Source: Streptomyces sp. Edi4
GTDB lineage: Bacteria > Actinomycetota > Actinomycetes > Streptomycetales > Streptomycetaceae
DNA length: 64,000 nucleotides
Assembly (NCBI RefSeq): GCF_040253615.1
Contig: NZ_JBEJGY010000004.1
Span: 186,001-250,000, forward strand
Direction of reading: 5' to 3'
This document shows positions 1 through 12,578 of this stretch, piece by piece. A program made the translations under genes and the position numbers. Position 1 is the stretch's first letter, and each line of letters begins with the position of its first letter. The notes under the pieces were generated by a model. The model was not told the DNA's origin and made no database searches. It saw only the letters and a list, made by a program, of their open reading frames with translations.

Positions 1-48
1 GAGCTGCGTGACCGCTTCTGGAGCGACGCCGACCGCAAGGTCAACTGA
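1..48 (+). CDS. 3' end of an upstream siderophore-locus gene (partial)
   Basis: The window opens inside a reading frame whose last 15 residues end in DRKVN, followed by a TGA stop at 46-48. Only this tail is visible, so the protein cannot be named. It runs in the same direction as the aryl carrier protein 41 bp downstream. By gene order it is probably another aryl-acid biosynthesis or activation gene (isochorismatase, aryl-AMP ligase or dehydrogenase). That is inference from context only. Confidence 0.6.
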   Translation, partial: ELRDRFWSDADRKVN

Positions 49-89
49 CCGGCACCCGCCACCCCGTGCGGCTACCAAGAGAGAACACC

Positions 90-333
90 ATGCCTGAGCC
101 CCTGACGCTGGACGCCTTCCGAGCGGATCTGGCGGAGTTCCTGCACCAGCGACCCGACGAGGTCGACCTGGAAGAAAACCCCCTGGACGTCGGCCTGGAC
201 TCGCTGCGCATCACCACCCTCGCCGAGCGCTGGCGCGGCGCCGGCGCGGAGGTGAGCTTCGTCGAGCTCGCCGAACGCACCTCCTTCGGCCAGTGGTGGC
301 AGCTGCTGTCCGAACGCCAGGCGGGAGCGGCGC

Positions 334-347
<14 letters not shown>
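90..347 (+). CDS. Free-standing aryl/acyl carrier protein
   Basis: This 85-residue protein is a discrete phosphopantetheine carrier. Ser38 in the motif GLDSLR is the expected attachment site. The ATG at 90 is chosen because AAGAGAG lies just upstream; a GTG at 66 would add eight residues that do not belong to the carrier fold. Its end overlaps the start of the NRPS by 14 bp, so the two are likely translated together. In catecholate siderophore pathways such a carrier holds 2,3-dihydroxybenzoate or salicylate as a thioester for the first condensation. The actual aryl acid cannot be read from the sequence. Unlike EntB or MxcF, it is not fused to an isochorismatase. Confidence 0.85.
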
Positions 348-4605
<4,258 letters not shown>

Positions 4606-4675
4606 CCTGCCGGGAACTCGGACGCACCTCGCACCGACTACTTGATTGGAGCACTTCCCGTCCCAAGGAGATCGT

Positions 4676-5704
4676 GTGCAGACGAAACGGCCCGCTGCCG
4701 TGGCCCTGGCCGGCGCCCTGTGTCTGGCCGCCACGGCATGCGGGGCCTCGCCGTCCCCGACGGCCAAGGCCGCCGCGGGCACGAGCGCCCCCGGCTATCC
4801 GGTCACTCTCAAGAACTGCGGAGCAACGACCACCTACACGAAGGCGCCCAGTCGGGTGGTCGTCATGAACGGCGCCTCCGTCGCCGAGGTCTCCTCTCTG
4901 CTGGCGCTGGGGCTCGGTGACCGCATCGTGGCGAACCAGCAGTCCTACGGCCGCTCCGAGGTCCCGGGCCGGGCCGCGGCCATCAAGGAGCTGCCCACCG
5001 GCCACATCACACTCAACGACGCCTACGACATCCCCCGCGAGGCGATGCTCGGCCTGGCTCCGGACCTGGTGCTGTCCACCACGTCGTACGGCTTCGACGC
5101 CAAGAACGGCTTCGCGACCCGTGCCGACCTCACGACGGTCGGCGCCAACTCCTATATTTCTCCGGGGGGTTGTGACCAGGACACCTCCCACATGACCATC
5201 GACGACAGCTATCAACTCCTGCGCGACCTGGGGAAGATCTTCAACGTCGGCGGGCGTGCCGAAAAGCTCATCACCGAGTCACGAGAGCGGATCAGCGGCA
5301 TCTCGGCCAAGGTGAAGAGTGAGAAGAAGCCCAACGTCATGGTGGTGTTCTCCAACATGAGCATGGGCGGCAACGACTTCAGCTCCATCGCGGCCCACGG
5401 CATCTGGAACGACATCCTGGACAAGGCGGGCGCCAACAATGCCTTCGCCTCCACCTCAAAGAGCACCTTCGCCGACCTGAGCAAGGAGAAGGTCGCCGCC
5501 GAGCAGGTGGATGCCCTCGTGGTGATCAGCTACAACGACCCGAACCCCGAGGCGTACGCCCGCAAACTGCTCAAGGAGTTCCCCCAGTGGCCGGCCGCGA
5601 AGAACGAGCGCTCCCTCGTGCTGTCCGATTCGATCTACCTCGGGCCCAGCAACGACCTCGCCGTGGAGAAGATCGCCAAGTTGCTGCACCCGAACGCCTC
5701 CTGA
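4676..5704 (+). CDS. Ferric-siderophore ABC transporter substrate-binding lipoprotein
   Basis: This 342-residue protein belongs to the FepB/FhuD-type periplasmic binding family. It begins with a lysine/arginine n-region, a hydrophobic stretch and a cysteine in the context AATAC, which fits a lipoprotein signal peptide anchoring it outside the membrane. The GTG at 4676 is chosen because AAGGAG ends five bases upstream. The body has the paired lobes of this family (RVVVMNGASVAEVSSLLALG, then a later DALVVISYNDP segment). It should bind the ferric form of the siderophore made by the upstream NRPS and pass it to the permease downstream. The NRPS ends 70 bp before, so one operon is likely. Confidence 0.9.
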   Translation: MQTKRPAAVALAGALCLAATACGASPSPTAKAAAGTSAPGYPVTLKNCGATTTYTKAPSRVVVMNGASVAEVSSLLALGLGDRIVANQQSYGRSEVPGRAAAIKELPTGHITLNDAYDIPREAMLGLAPDLVLSTTSYGFDAKNGFATRADLTTVGANSYISPGGCDQDTSHMTIDDSYQLLRDLGKIFNVGGRAEKLITESRERISGISAKVKSEKKPNVMVVFSNMSMGGNDFSSIAAHGIWNDILDKAGANNAFASTSKSTFADLSKEKVAAEQVDALVVISYNDPNPEAYARKLLKEFPQWPAAKNERSLVLSDSIYLGPSNDLAVEKIAKLLHPNAS

Positions 5705-6744
5705 CCCGCCCGGGCCGCCGCGGGCGGCCCAACCCCGTCCTCGTGCTGCTGGTGCTGCTTGCCGTGCTCCTGGGCGCCATGATCGTGGCCATCGGCATCG
5801 GCGCGGTGACCGTGCCCACGGGTGAGGTGTGGCGGATCATCTGGCACCATCTCACCGGCGGCGGGACGGTCGCGGATCCCGCCATGGACCAGATCGTCTG
5901 GAACTTCCGTACGCCACGCGTCGTGCTGGCCGCGCTCGTCGGCGCCGGACTGGCCGTCACCGGTGTGGTCCTTCAGGCCGTCGTCGCCAACCCGCTGGCC
6001 GACCCGTATGTGCTGGGCGTCTCCTCCGGTGCCTCGCTGGGCGCGGTGCTCGTCATCACGCTCACCAGCGGCGCGCTGGGCGGGCTCGGCGTGTCCTCCG
6101 CCGCCTTCCTCGGCGCCGCGGCGGCCGCGGCCCTGGTCTTCCTCCTCGGCCGCAAGCAAGGTCGCCTGGCGCCCACCCGCCTGGTGCTCTCCGGGGTCGC
6201 TGTGGGCTACCTGTTCCTGGCCGCCACCAGCTACCTACAGCTGCGGGCCACCCCGACCGAGCTGCGCACGGTCATGTTCTGGATGCTGGGCAGCGTCGCC
6301 GGCGCACAGTGGGGACAGCTTCCCGCGGTCGCCACCGTCGTCCTCACCACCACGGTGGTCCTGACCCTCTTCGGCCGGCGGCTCAACGCGCTGCTCGTCG
6401 GTGACGAGTCCGCCACCGCCCTCGGCGTCGACGTGCACCGCCTGCGCGCCGTCCTGCTGGTGCTGTCCTCGCTGGTGACCGGCACGGTCATCGCCGTCGC
6501 CGGCGGGATTGGCTTCGTCGGTCTGATGATCCCCCACCTGGTGCGCCTCACGACCGGCGCCGACCACCGCAGACTGCTCCCCCAGGCCGCTCTGGTCGGC
6601 GCCATCTACCTGGTCGTCGTCGACCTGCTCTCGCGCACCGTCAACCGCCCCAACGAACTGCCTCTCGGTATCCTCACCGCCCTGTTCGGGGCCCCCTTCT
6701 TCCTGTGGCTGCTGCGCCGCAACAAAAGCCTGGACACCGCATGA
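5587..6744 (+). CDS. FecCD-family siderophore permease
   Basis: This is a multi-helix membrane permease of the FecCD family. Family features are the GLAVTGVVLQAVVANPLADP segment after the first helices and FVGLMIPHLVRL near the end. The start is uncertain. The listed GTG at 5587 overlaps the binding-protein gene by 118 bp and adds a charged leader. The next in-frame GTG at 5743 already lies inside the first helix. A CTG at 5701 overlaps the upstream stop as CTGA and would give about 347 residues, the usual family size, so initiation there is plausible. It forms the membrane pore of the importer with the ATPase downstream, with which it shares an ATGA overlap. Confidence 0.9.
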   Translation: MAGREERALPRAVRFDLPRAQQRPRRGEDRQVAAPERLLTRPGRRGRPNPVLVLLVLLAVLLGAMIVAIGIGAVTVPTGEVWRIIWHHLTGGGTVADPAMDQIVWNFRTPRVVLAALVGAGLAVTGVVLQAVVANPLADPYVLGVSSGASLGAVLVITLTSGALGGLGVSSAAFLGAAAAAALVFLLGRKQGRLAPTRLVLSGVAVGYLFLAATSYLQLRATPTELRTVMFWMLGSVAGAQWGQLPAVATVVLTTTVVLTLFGRRLNALLVGDESATALGVDVHRLRAVLLVLSSLVTGTVIAVAGGIGFVGLMIPHLVRLTTGADHRRLLPQAALVGAIYLVVVDLLSRTVNRPNELPLGILTALFGAPFFLWLLRRNKSLDTA

Positions 6745-7544
6745 AGCTCACCGTCGAACAAATCCACGTCGAACTCGGCCACCGCCCGATCCTCCACGAC
6801 GTGAACCTGGAGGCGCAGCCCGGAGACATCGTCGGTCTCATCGGGCCCAACGGCAGCGGCAAGTCCACGCTGCTGCGCACCATTTACCGCTCCCTGCGGC
6901 CCCACCACGGCGTGGTGCGGGTGGACGGCGACGACGTGTGGACCCTGTCCGCGCGCGGCGCCGCCCGCCGCACCGCCGCCGTCCTCCAGGACGCCGGCGG
7001 CAGTCCGGCCGGCATGTGCGTCACCGAGATCGTCGCTCTCGGACGCACCCCGCACCACGGGCTGGTCGGCCGTGACAGCGTCGAGGACCGCGAGGCCGTG
7101 GAAGACGCACTCGACCTGTGCGGCATCCGCCACATGGCCGAACGCGATGTCTCCTGCCTGTCCGGCGGCGAGCGTCAGCGCGTGCTCCTGGCCCGCGCGC
7201 TCGCTCAACGCCCACGGCTCCTTGTCCTGGACGAGCTCACCAACCACCTCGACATCCGCGCCCGCTTCGAAGTTCTCGACCTCATCAGGGCGACCGGCAT
7301 CACGACCCTCGCCGTCCTGCACGACCTCGATCTGGCCGCTCGTCTGTGCGACCACCTGGTGGCACTTGACTCCGGTCAGGTGGTGGCCGCAGGCCCGGTC
7401 CTGGACGTACTGACCTCCCCTCTGCTGCGTGAGGTGTTCGGCGTGGCCGCCACCGCGGACCGCCACGCCGACGGCGTCGTCCGCATCACCTACGCGGCTC
7501 AGCCCCTCGCCCTTGAGCGGCTGACGGAGGCCGAAATCAGCTGA
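6741..7544 (+). CDS. Siderophore ABC transporter ATP-binding protein
   Basis: This 267-residue ATPase powers the ferric-siderophore importer. Walker A is GPNGSGKST at 35-43, the ABC signature LSGGERQR begins at residue 140, and Walker B is LLVLDE with Asp164 and Glu165, followed by the H-loop in LHDLDLAARLCDH. The ATG at 6741 overlaps the permease stop as ATGA. An upstream in-frame start at 6705 would only extend it into the permease. It completes the lipoprotein-permease-ATPase set. Its stop overlaps the tail of the convergent DJ-1 gene by 8 bp. Confidence 0.95.
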   Translation: MKLTVEQIHVELGHRPILHDVNLEAQPGDIVGLIGPNGSGKSTLLRTIYRSLRPHHGVVRVDGDDVWTLSARGAARRTAAVLQDAGGSPAGMCVTEIVALGRTPHHGLVGRDSVEDREAVEDALDLCGIRHMAERDVSCLSGGERQRVLLARALAQRPRLLVLDELTNHLDIRARFEVLDLIRATGITTLAVLHDLDLAARLCDHLVALDSGQVVAAGPVLDVLTSPLLREVFGVAATADRHADGVVRITYAAQPLALERLTEAEIS

Positions 7545-8130
7545 CGGGCCGTTCGTACTGCATTCCCTGGCGGACCAGGGCCGCCGCCTGCGCGCCGCCC
7601 AGCCGCTCCACCAAGTGCAAGGCCATGTCGATCCCGGCGGACACGCCCGCACTGGTGACGATGTCACCGTCGTCGACATACCGGTCGCGGGCACGGACGT
7701 CGACGGTGTCGTCGATGCCCGCCAGTGTCGCGGCGAAGTCCCGGTGCGTGGTCGCGGGGCGCCCCTTCAGGAGCCCGGCCGCCGCCAGCGTGAGCGAGCC
7801 GGTGCACACGCTCGCCAGCAGCACTCCCTGGTCGTGCAACTGCCTCAGCCAGTCCAGATGGGCGGTGTCCTTCCCGAGCACACGTGTGCCGTCACCGCCC
7901 GGGTGGATCAGTACGTCGAGTGCGGGGGCCGTGGCGAGGTCGTGATCCACGCCCAGCCGAAGCCCCTTGGCGCAGCGCACCGCCCCCTCCCCGCGTCCGA
8001 TCGTGACCAGTCGGACGGGGGCCGTGGCGACGTGCGCGGCCCAGAAGCCGAAAACCTCCCACGGTCCGACTACATCAAGTTCCTCGGCGTCCTCGAACAC
8101 GAAGACACCGACGGTCAGAGAAGTCCCCAT
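7537..8130 (-). CDS. DJ-1/PfpI family protein
   Basis: This 197-residue cytoplasmic protein has the class-I glutamine-amidotransferase-like fold of the DJ-1/PfpI group. The nucleophile elbow is SVCTGS with Cys109, and the N-terminal segment DVVGPWEVFGFW is typical of the sub-branch that resembles the sensor domain of GATase1-like AraC regulators. No AraC DNA-binding domain is attached. The ATG at 8130 is preferred; a GTG at 8148 has its purine-rich stretch too close. Substrate is unknown; isonitrile hydratase and protease/glyoxalase roles exist in the family. Confidence 0.8.
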   Translation of the reverse strand: MGTSLTVGVFVFEDAEELDVVGPWEVFGFWAAHVATAPVRLVTIGRGEGAVRCAKGLRLGVDHDLATAPALDVLIHPGGDGTRVLGKDTAHLDWLRQLHDQGVLLASVCTGSLTLAAAGLLKGRPATTHRDFAATLAGIDDTVDVRARDRYVDDGDIVTSAGVSAGIDMALHLVERLGGAQAAALVRQGMQYERPVS

Positions 8131-8486
8131 GCCGACGAGCTCACCCACTCTCCCTGCGGGCCGACCCGTCAGGACCCCGACCGGTCGTGGCCCCCGCCCA
8201 GTTGGGGACCCAGCCTGACACGAGCACCGGCGCCGGTACTCGAAAGGGGCAAGCGAAGAACCCGAAGGAATGACGTGCGCGTCCCGGCCTCGGCGCCCCT
8301 TCCGCTTCCGCGTGCGAAAAGGGCACTACGCAGCGACAACGCCCGTTCCAGGCCCCCACGTCCCCGAAGCCGGCCAAGTCCCGCCCCTTTCCAAGTACAT
8401 GGGGCAGCTGCGTGAGGCAGACGTACGGGGATCGCCAGTGAGGCTCGGTGCCCGCCCGCCGGGGCACACACCGAGCCTCCCGTTCG
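8131..8486. other. Intergenic region with sigma-gene terminator
   Basis: This 356-bp stretch lies between the start of the DJ-1 gene and the stop of the ECF sigma gene. It contains the hairpin at 8440-8479 and no reading frame that looks coding. The rest should hold the promoter of the DJ-1 gene. Confidence 0.5.
8440..8479 (-). terminator. Hairpin after the ECF sigma gene
   Basis: Perfect 11-bp arms GAGGCTCGGTG (8440-8450) and CACCGAGCCTC (8469-8479) flank an 18-nt loop. The hairpin starts 7 bp beyond the sigma-gene stop on the minus strand. There is no T-run, as is common in actinomycetes. Confidence 0.7.
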
Positions 8487-9182
8487 TCAGGCCGCCGCGG
8501 CTGCCAGGACGGCTACCGCGGAGCGGGACGGCCCGATGGCCGGCAGTGGACCACCGATGTCCGGACAGGGCTCCTCCGGCTCGGCAAGCAGCTCCAGCAG
8601 CGTCCCGCGGGCCCGGGCGACACGGGAACGGATCGTGCCGACGGGACAGTCGGTGACATCGGCCGCTTCCGTGTACGACAAACCCAGCAGCTGGGTGAGC
8701 ATGAACGCCTCGCGGCGCTCGTCCGGCAGCGTGGCCAGCAGGTCGAGGAGCGCGATGCCCTCCTCGAACCCCGGCACGTCGACCGGCTGGGTCTGTTCGG
8801 CGGCACGCCGCCAGTCGTGACGATCGGCCAGGCGGGGCCGCGCGGCGGCACGCCGGAAGTCGTCGATCACCGCCCGACGCGCGATCGACAGCAGCCAGGC
8901 CCGGGCCGAGGAGCGCCCCTCGAACCGGTGCAGACTGCCCAGCGCCCTGATGAACGTCTCCTGCGTCAGGTCGTCCGCCGACTGCGGGTCCGCGCTCAGG
9001 TGCGCGACGTAGCGCTTCACGTCGTGGTGCAGGGCCTGGATGAACCGCTCGACGGCGTCGGCGTCGCCGCCTCGGGCCTCCAGCGCCCATCCAGTGATCA
9101 GTTCGTCGACCTCCTGAGTGTTCTCGTGTTTCCTACGTTTCTTGCGACGCCCAGGTAACGGGGGCAGGGCAGGAGTAAGCAC
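8487..9182 (-). CDS. ECF-type RNA polymerase sigma factor
   Basis: This 231-residue protein has region 2 (VKRYVAHLSADPQSADDLTQETFIRALGSL, then ARAWLLSIARRAVIDDFRR) and region 4 (LPDERREAFMLTQLLGLSYTEAADVTDCPVGTIRSRVARAR). It should direct RNA polymerase to stress-type promoters. The GTG at 9182 follows GAAGGA at a good distance; the frame remains open far upstream without signal. The preceding gene on the same strand encodes a Met/His-rich membrane protein, so the pair may belong to a copper or envelope stress circuit. No classical zinc-binding anti-sigma gene is next to it. The Ala-rich tail after region 4 is unusual. Confidence 0.9.
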   Translation of the reverse strand: MLTPALPPLPGRRKKRRKHENTQEVDELITGWALEARGGDADAVERFIQALHHDVKRYVAHLSADPQSADDLTQETFIRALGSLHRFEGRSSARAWLLSIARRAVIDDFRRAAARPRLADRHDWRRAAEQTQPVDVPGFEEGIALLDLLATLPDERREAFMLTQLLGLSYTEAADVTDCPVGTIRSRVARARGTLLELLAEPEEPCPDIGGPLPAIGPSRSAVAVLAAAAA

Positions 9183-9325
9183 CTTGTGTCCTTCACGAAT
9201 CACGCGTGGAACAGCGGCGCGCGGACACGCCGGTTCCAGCAACAAGGGGACGGCGGCCGTGCACGCGGGCACGGCCGCGGACCGAGGCGCGAAAGTCGAC
9301 GACTTCCAAAAGCGACCTCGGGAAA

Positions 9326-9349
9326 ACCGCTGTTCTAGACGACAGCGGT
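9326..9349 (-). terminator. Hairpin over the stop codon of the membrane-protein gene
   Basis: Perfect 8-bp arms ACCGCTGT (9326-9333) and ACAGCGGT (9342-9349) enclose 8 bases that include the TAG stop of the membrane protein. It may attenuate transcription into the sigma gene. Confidence 0.5.
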
Positions 9350-10042
9350 CCTCGTGGGAGGTCCCCGAGTGGTGATCGCGTGAACAAGATGGAGACGGCA
9401 CGGCACCCAGCGCGAATGGCTGCGCCGCACCAGACGGCGGGGCCGACGCGGCAGCGCGGGCAGGGTGATCACCAGCCGCAACGGCGCGGCCAGCCACCCG
9501 CCCACGGCACGCAGCAACCGGTATGCGACACGCTCGCCGTACCCCAGCCACAGGCCGCACAGCACGGCGACCACCAGGTGAGCCATGGACATGCCCCAGG
9601 ACGGCATACCGCTCATCAGCCAGTGCCCCAGGCCGCCCTCACCGGCGCTCGTGTGAACCGCACTGCCCATACCCATGTGCGTCCGCATGGTCATGGAGTG
9701 GGCATGCAGACCACTCATGTCCATCGAACCCATCGGCATCGTGCGCATCGCCTTGCCGGGCGAGCCCGGTACGGCCTCCGTCTGCGCGAGCGCGAAACCC
9801 CAGTGGAGCACCGTCTGAGCGCCAACCACGAGCGTCACGATGAGTGTCAACCCGCGTTCCCGGCCGGCCAGCGTCCAGCTGACGCCGCCCGTTGCCGCGA
9901 ACCCGGCCAGCAGTGCCCACCAGGGCACAGTGCAACCCGACATCATGATGTGCCCCAGGGCGGCGAGCAGCACGCACATGGCCGCGAACACTGCGGCCCG
10001 TACCGTACGCGCACACCACCCGGCATCCATGACAGGCTTCAT
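9335..10042 (-). CDS. Met/His-rich multi-pass membrane protein
   Basis: This 235-residue protein has about five hydrophobic segments, including ones near residues 12-35, 40-60 and 65-85, and a long Met/His-rich loop in the middle (motifs such as MRTMPMGSMDMSGLHAHSM and GMGSAVH). The C-terminus is basic. Met and His clusters of this kind usually bind copper. Similar proteins sit beside YcnI/CopC genes in actinomycetes, but those are absent here. ATG at 10042 is used; an ATG four codons later has a better-spaced AAGGA. It lies upstream of the sigma gene and is probably co-transcribed. Function not established. Confidence 0.75.
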   Translation of the reverse strand: MKPVMDAGWCARTVRAAVFAAMCVLLAALGHIMMSGCTVPWWALLAGFAATGGVSWTLAGRERGLTLIVTLVVGAQTVLHWGFALAQTEAVPGSPGKAMRTMPMGSMDMSGLHAHSMTMRTHMGMGSAVHTSAGEGGLGHWLMSGMPSWGMSMAHLVVAVLCGLWLGYGERVAYRLLRAVGGWLAAPLRLVITLPALPRRPRRLVRRSHSRWVPCRLHLVHAITTRGPPTRTAVV

Positions 10043-10504
10043 CCTTGCACTCGAACTGCCGTCGTCACGGATCGGTACGCGAATTCACGGGGTGGCCCAC
10101 TCAATGGAGCCGGCGTGATGCAGAACTCGGCCAAGTCAGGGAACTCACCGCACGTTCCATCCGACCCTTTAGAAGGGGAGCACGTCTCATGGGACGTCAC
10201 ATCGCGCTCGCCGGGAACAGGACGTCGGCCACGGCTCGTGTCCCGCACCGTCGGCCAAGTCCTGGCGGGAGAAGGCAAGTTGAGTGCATGAGTATCGGTA
10301 CACATGCGCAGGCGCGGGCGCAGGCGCAGCAAGGCTCAGCTCTTGATGGCCCTGCGGACCACTCGATGGCCCGGCCTGCTTCGCAGTCATCTACCAGACC
10401 GAAGCGCGCCAGGGCATGGCAACTGACACATGGGTGGTCCTGACGGGGGAACGTATGTGCCACCCGGCGCGTTCCCGGCCTCTTGTCGTGTGACGCCGCC
10501 GAGA
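10043..10504. other. Divergent intergenic region
   Basis: This 462-bp gap lies between the membrane-protein gene and the hydroxylase gene. It has a short run of GGCGCAG-like units near 10307-10330. I see no convincing coding frame or strong palindrome. Promoters for both flanking genes should lie here. Confidence 0.4.
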
Positions 10505-11419
10505 ATGGCCCGTGTGATCAACTGGCTGCGGCAGACCCCACTGGATACCAATGGTTCACGTCTGGGCCACGCGGATGATCATCCGGGGTTCGCCGACCCG
10601 GCGTACGTCCGCCGTCGTGACGCGATCGTGGCCGCGGCCGAAGGGCACCGGGTGGGCGACCCGTCGCCGCCCGTCCGCTATCGCGAGTCCGAGCACTCCA
10701 CTTGGCGTACGGTGCACGCCGCGCTCACCCGGGCCCAGGAGGGGCGGGTGTGCCGGGCGGTCACGCGGGCGCGCGAGGCGGCGCCCGTACCGGCGGACGG
10801 TGTTCCGCAGCACGAGGAGGTCTCCGACCGCCTCCAGCCCCTCGGCGGCTTCCGGTTCACACTGGCCGGCGGGATCGTGCCCAACAAGCGGTTCCTGGGC
10901 GCCATGGCGGACGGCTACTTCCACGCGGTGCAGTACGTACGCCACCCCGCCGTGCCCCTCTACACCCCGGAACCGGACGTCCTGCACGACGTCTTCGGCC
11001 ACGGCACCCACCTCTGCGACCCGTGGTTCGCCGACCTGTACCGCACGGTGGGGCGGGCCGCGGCCCGGGTGGAGTCGGACGACGCGCTCGATCTGATCAG
11101 CCGTGTCTACTGGTTCACCCTGGAGTACGGCATCGCCTACGAGGACGGGCAGCCCAAGGCGTACGGCGCGGCGCTGCTCTCCTCCTACGGGGAGCTGGAG
11201 CACTTCGCCCGGGCCGACATCCGCCCGTTCGACATCCCCGAACTCGTCCGACTGCCCTACCAGGTCGCCGGCTACCAGCCCGTCCTCTACGCCGTCGACT
11301 CACTGCCGCGCCTCGCAGAGCATCTGCACGGCTTCCTTGACGACTTCGACGAGGACACACGGGACCGCCATGGCCTCCCTGCCCTGCCGGAGCGCGGCTT
11401 CATGGGTCGCCCGCGCTGA
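10505..11419 (+). CDS. Aromatic amino acid (phenylalanine-type) hydroxylase
   Basis: This 304-residue protein belongs to the pterin-dependent aromatic amino acid hydroxylases. The iron ligands are visible: His161 and His166 in HDVFGH and Glu207 in WFTLEYG. It lacks the N-terminal ACT regulatory domain of animal enzymes, as bacterial forms do. The expected reaction is phenylalanine to tyrosine using tetrahydropterin and oxygen; tryptophan hydroxylation cannot be excluded. The ATG at 10505 (MARVINWLRQ) is chosen because the 25 residues before it show no family similarity; 10430 and 10490 are alternatives. It is a single gene with no visible pathway partner. Confidence 0.9.
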   Translation: MARVINWLRQTPLDTNGSRLGHADDHPGFADPAYVRRRDAIVAAAEGHRVGDPSPPVRYRESEHSTWRTVHAALTRAQEGRVCRAVTRAREAAPVPADGVPQHEEVSDRLQPLGGFRFTLAGGIVPNKRFLGAMADGYFHAVQYVRHPAVPLYTPEPDVLHDVFGHGTHLCDPWFADLYRTVGRAAARVESDDALDLISRVYWFTLEYGIAYEDGQPKAYGAALLSSYGELEHFARADIRPFDIPELVRLPYQVAGYQPVLYAVDSLPRLAEHLHGFLDDFDEDTRDRHGLPALPERGFMGRPR

Positions 11420-11451
11420 GTCGGTCTTCGTGGCCGAGACCGGGCAAGTCG

Positions 11452-12438
11452 TCAGTCCTGAAGGGTGGCGAGCCAGTCGGTCAGCAGACCGTTGACCTCA
11501 TCGGGGCGTTCCTGCTGGATCCAGTGACCGCAGCCCTCCAGGATGTGGGAGGCCGACAGGGCGGGGAGGGTGGTGGGGTAGGCGTCGATGGCATCGGACA
11601 TCCAGGTGGTGGAGGCGTCCCTGGCGCCGCCGATGAACAGGGACGGCTGCTTGATGGGTGCGCCGCGGTATGGGGCGAGGTCCGCCCAGTCGCGGTCCAT
11701 GGCGCGGTAGCGGTTGAGTGCGCCGGTCATGCCGGTGCGCTCGAATTCCCCGGCGTAGACGTCGAGATCGTCCTCGGTCAGCCAAAAGGGGAGGGCGGCT
11801 GCGGGAAAGCGGTCACGCAGACGGGCACCGTGGGCGACGAAGTGCGGGTCGGGCGCGTCATCGGCGGGCATGGTGTCGGCGGACAGAGAGGCGTAGAAGC
11901 CGGCGAGCCAGCCCCGGACATCCGGCTCGATCTCTGCCTCGGCGCGGCCGGGCTCCTGGAAGTAGGAGACGTAGAACTCCTGCGCGGGGCCTCCGCTCCG
12001 GCCGAAAACATCCGTGGGGCGGGGGCCGCCGGGCGGCGCGTAGGGAACGCTCAGGAGGGCGACCGCACGGAATACCTCGGGGCGGACCAATGCCGAGATC
12101 GCCGCGATGTTGGCACCCCAGTCGTGGCCGACGACCACCGCGTGCTCCTCCCCCAGGGCGCGCACGACGGCGACGTTGTCCGCCACCAGGTCGAGCATCC
12201 GGAAGGCGTCGCGGTCGTCAGGCCTGGAGGAGCGGCCGTAGCCGCGCACGTCGACGGCCACCGCCCGGTATCCGGCCGCGGCCAGGGCCGGGAGCTGGTG
12301 GCGCCAGGAGTACCAGGACTCGGGGAAACCGTGCAGGAGCAGGACCAGCGGGCCGCTGCCCTGCTCGACCAGATGCAGGCGCCCGGCCGGGGCCTCGATG
12401 GTGCGGTGGCGGGCGGCGGTGGACGGATCGGGGCGCAT
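11452..12438 (-). CDS. Epoxide hydrolase-type alpha/beta hydrolase
   Basis: This 328-residue enzyme has the soluble epoxide hydrolase signature: oxyanion motif HGFPESW, nucleophile Asp106 in GHDWG, and catalytic His in CGHWIQQERP. It should open epoxides to diols by an alkyl-enzyme ester, or act on a related substrate. It is transcribed away from the XRE-cupin regulator at 12579, with a small palindrome in the shared promoter gap, so it is a likely regulatory target. Confidence 0.9.
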   Translation of the reverse strand: MRPDPSTAARHRTIEAPAGRLHLVEQGSGPLVLLLHGFPESWYSWRHQLPALAAAGYRAVAVDVRGYGRSSRPDDRDAFRMLDLVADNVAVVRALGEEHAVVVGHDWGANIAAISALVRPEVFRAVALLSVPYAPPGGPRPTDVFGRSGGPAQEFYVSYFQEPGRAEAEIEPDVRGWLAGFYASLSADTMPADDAPDPHFVAHGARLRDRFPAAALPFWLTEDDLDVYAGEFERTGMTGALNRYRAMDRDWADLAPYRGAPIKQPSLFIGGARDASTTWMSDAIDAYPTTLPALSASHILEGCGHWIQQERPDEVNGLLTDWLATLQD

Positions 12439-12514
12439 GGACGTCTCCTCGGTTCGGCTCGGACGCGGCTACCCGTCGATCATGAGGCGTGGCACCCGTT
12501 CCGTGCGACCGGTC

Positions 12515-12529
12515 TTGCCAAGCTGGCAA
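12515..12529. promoter_or_regulatory. Palindrome in hydrolase/XRE divergent gap
   Basis: TTGCCA-AGC-TGGCAA has perfect 6-bp arms. It lies in the 140-bp gap between the divergent epoxide hydrolase and XRE-cupin genes. It is a candidate operator for the regulator. Confidence 0.5.
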
Positions 12530-12578
12530 ACTTGCAGGACACAGGGGCGGACCTGGGTGACCGAAGGGAGTGGGGACG

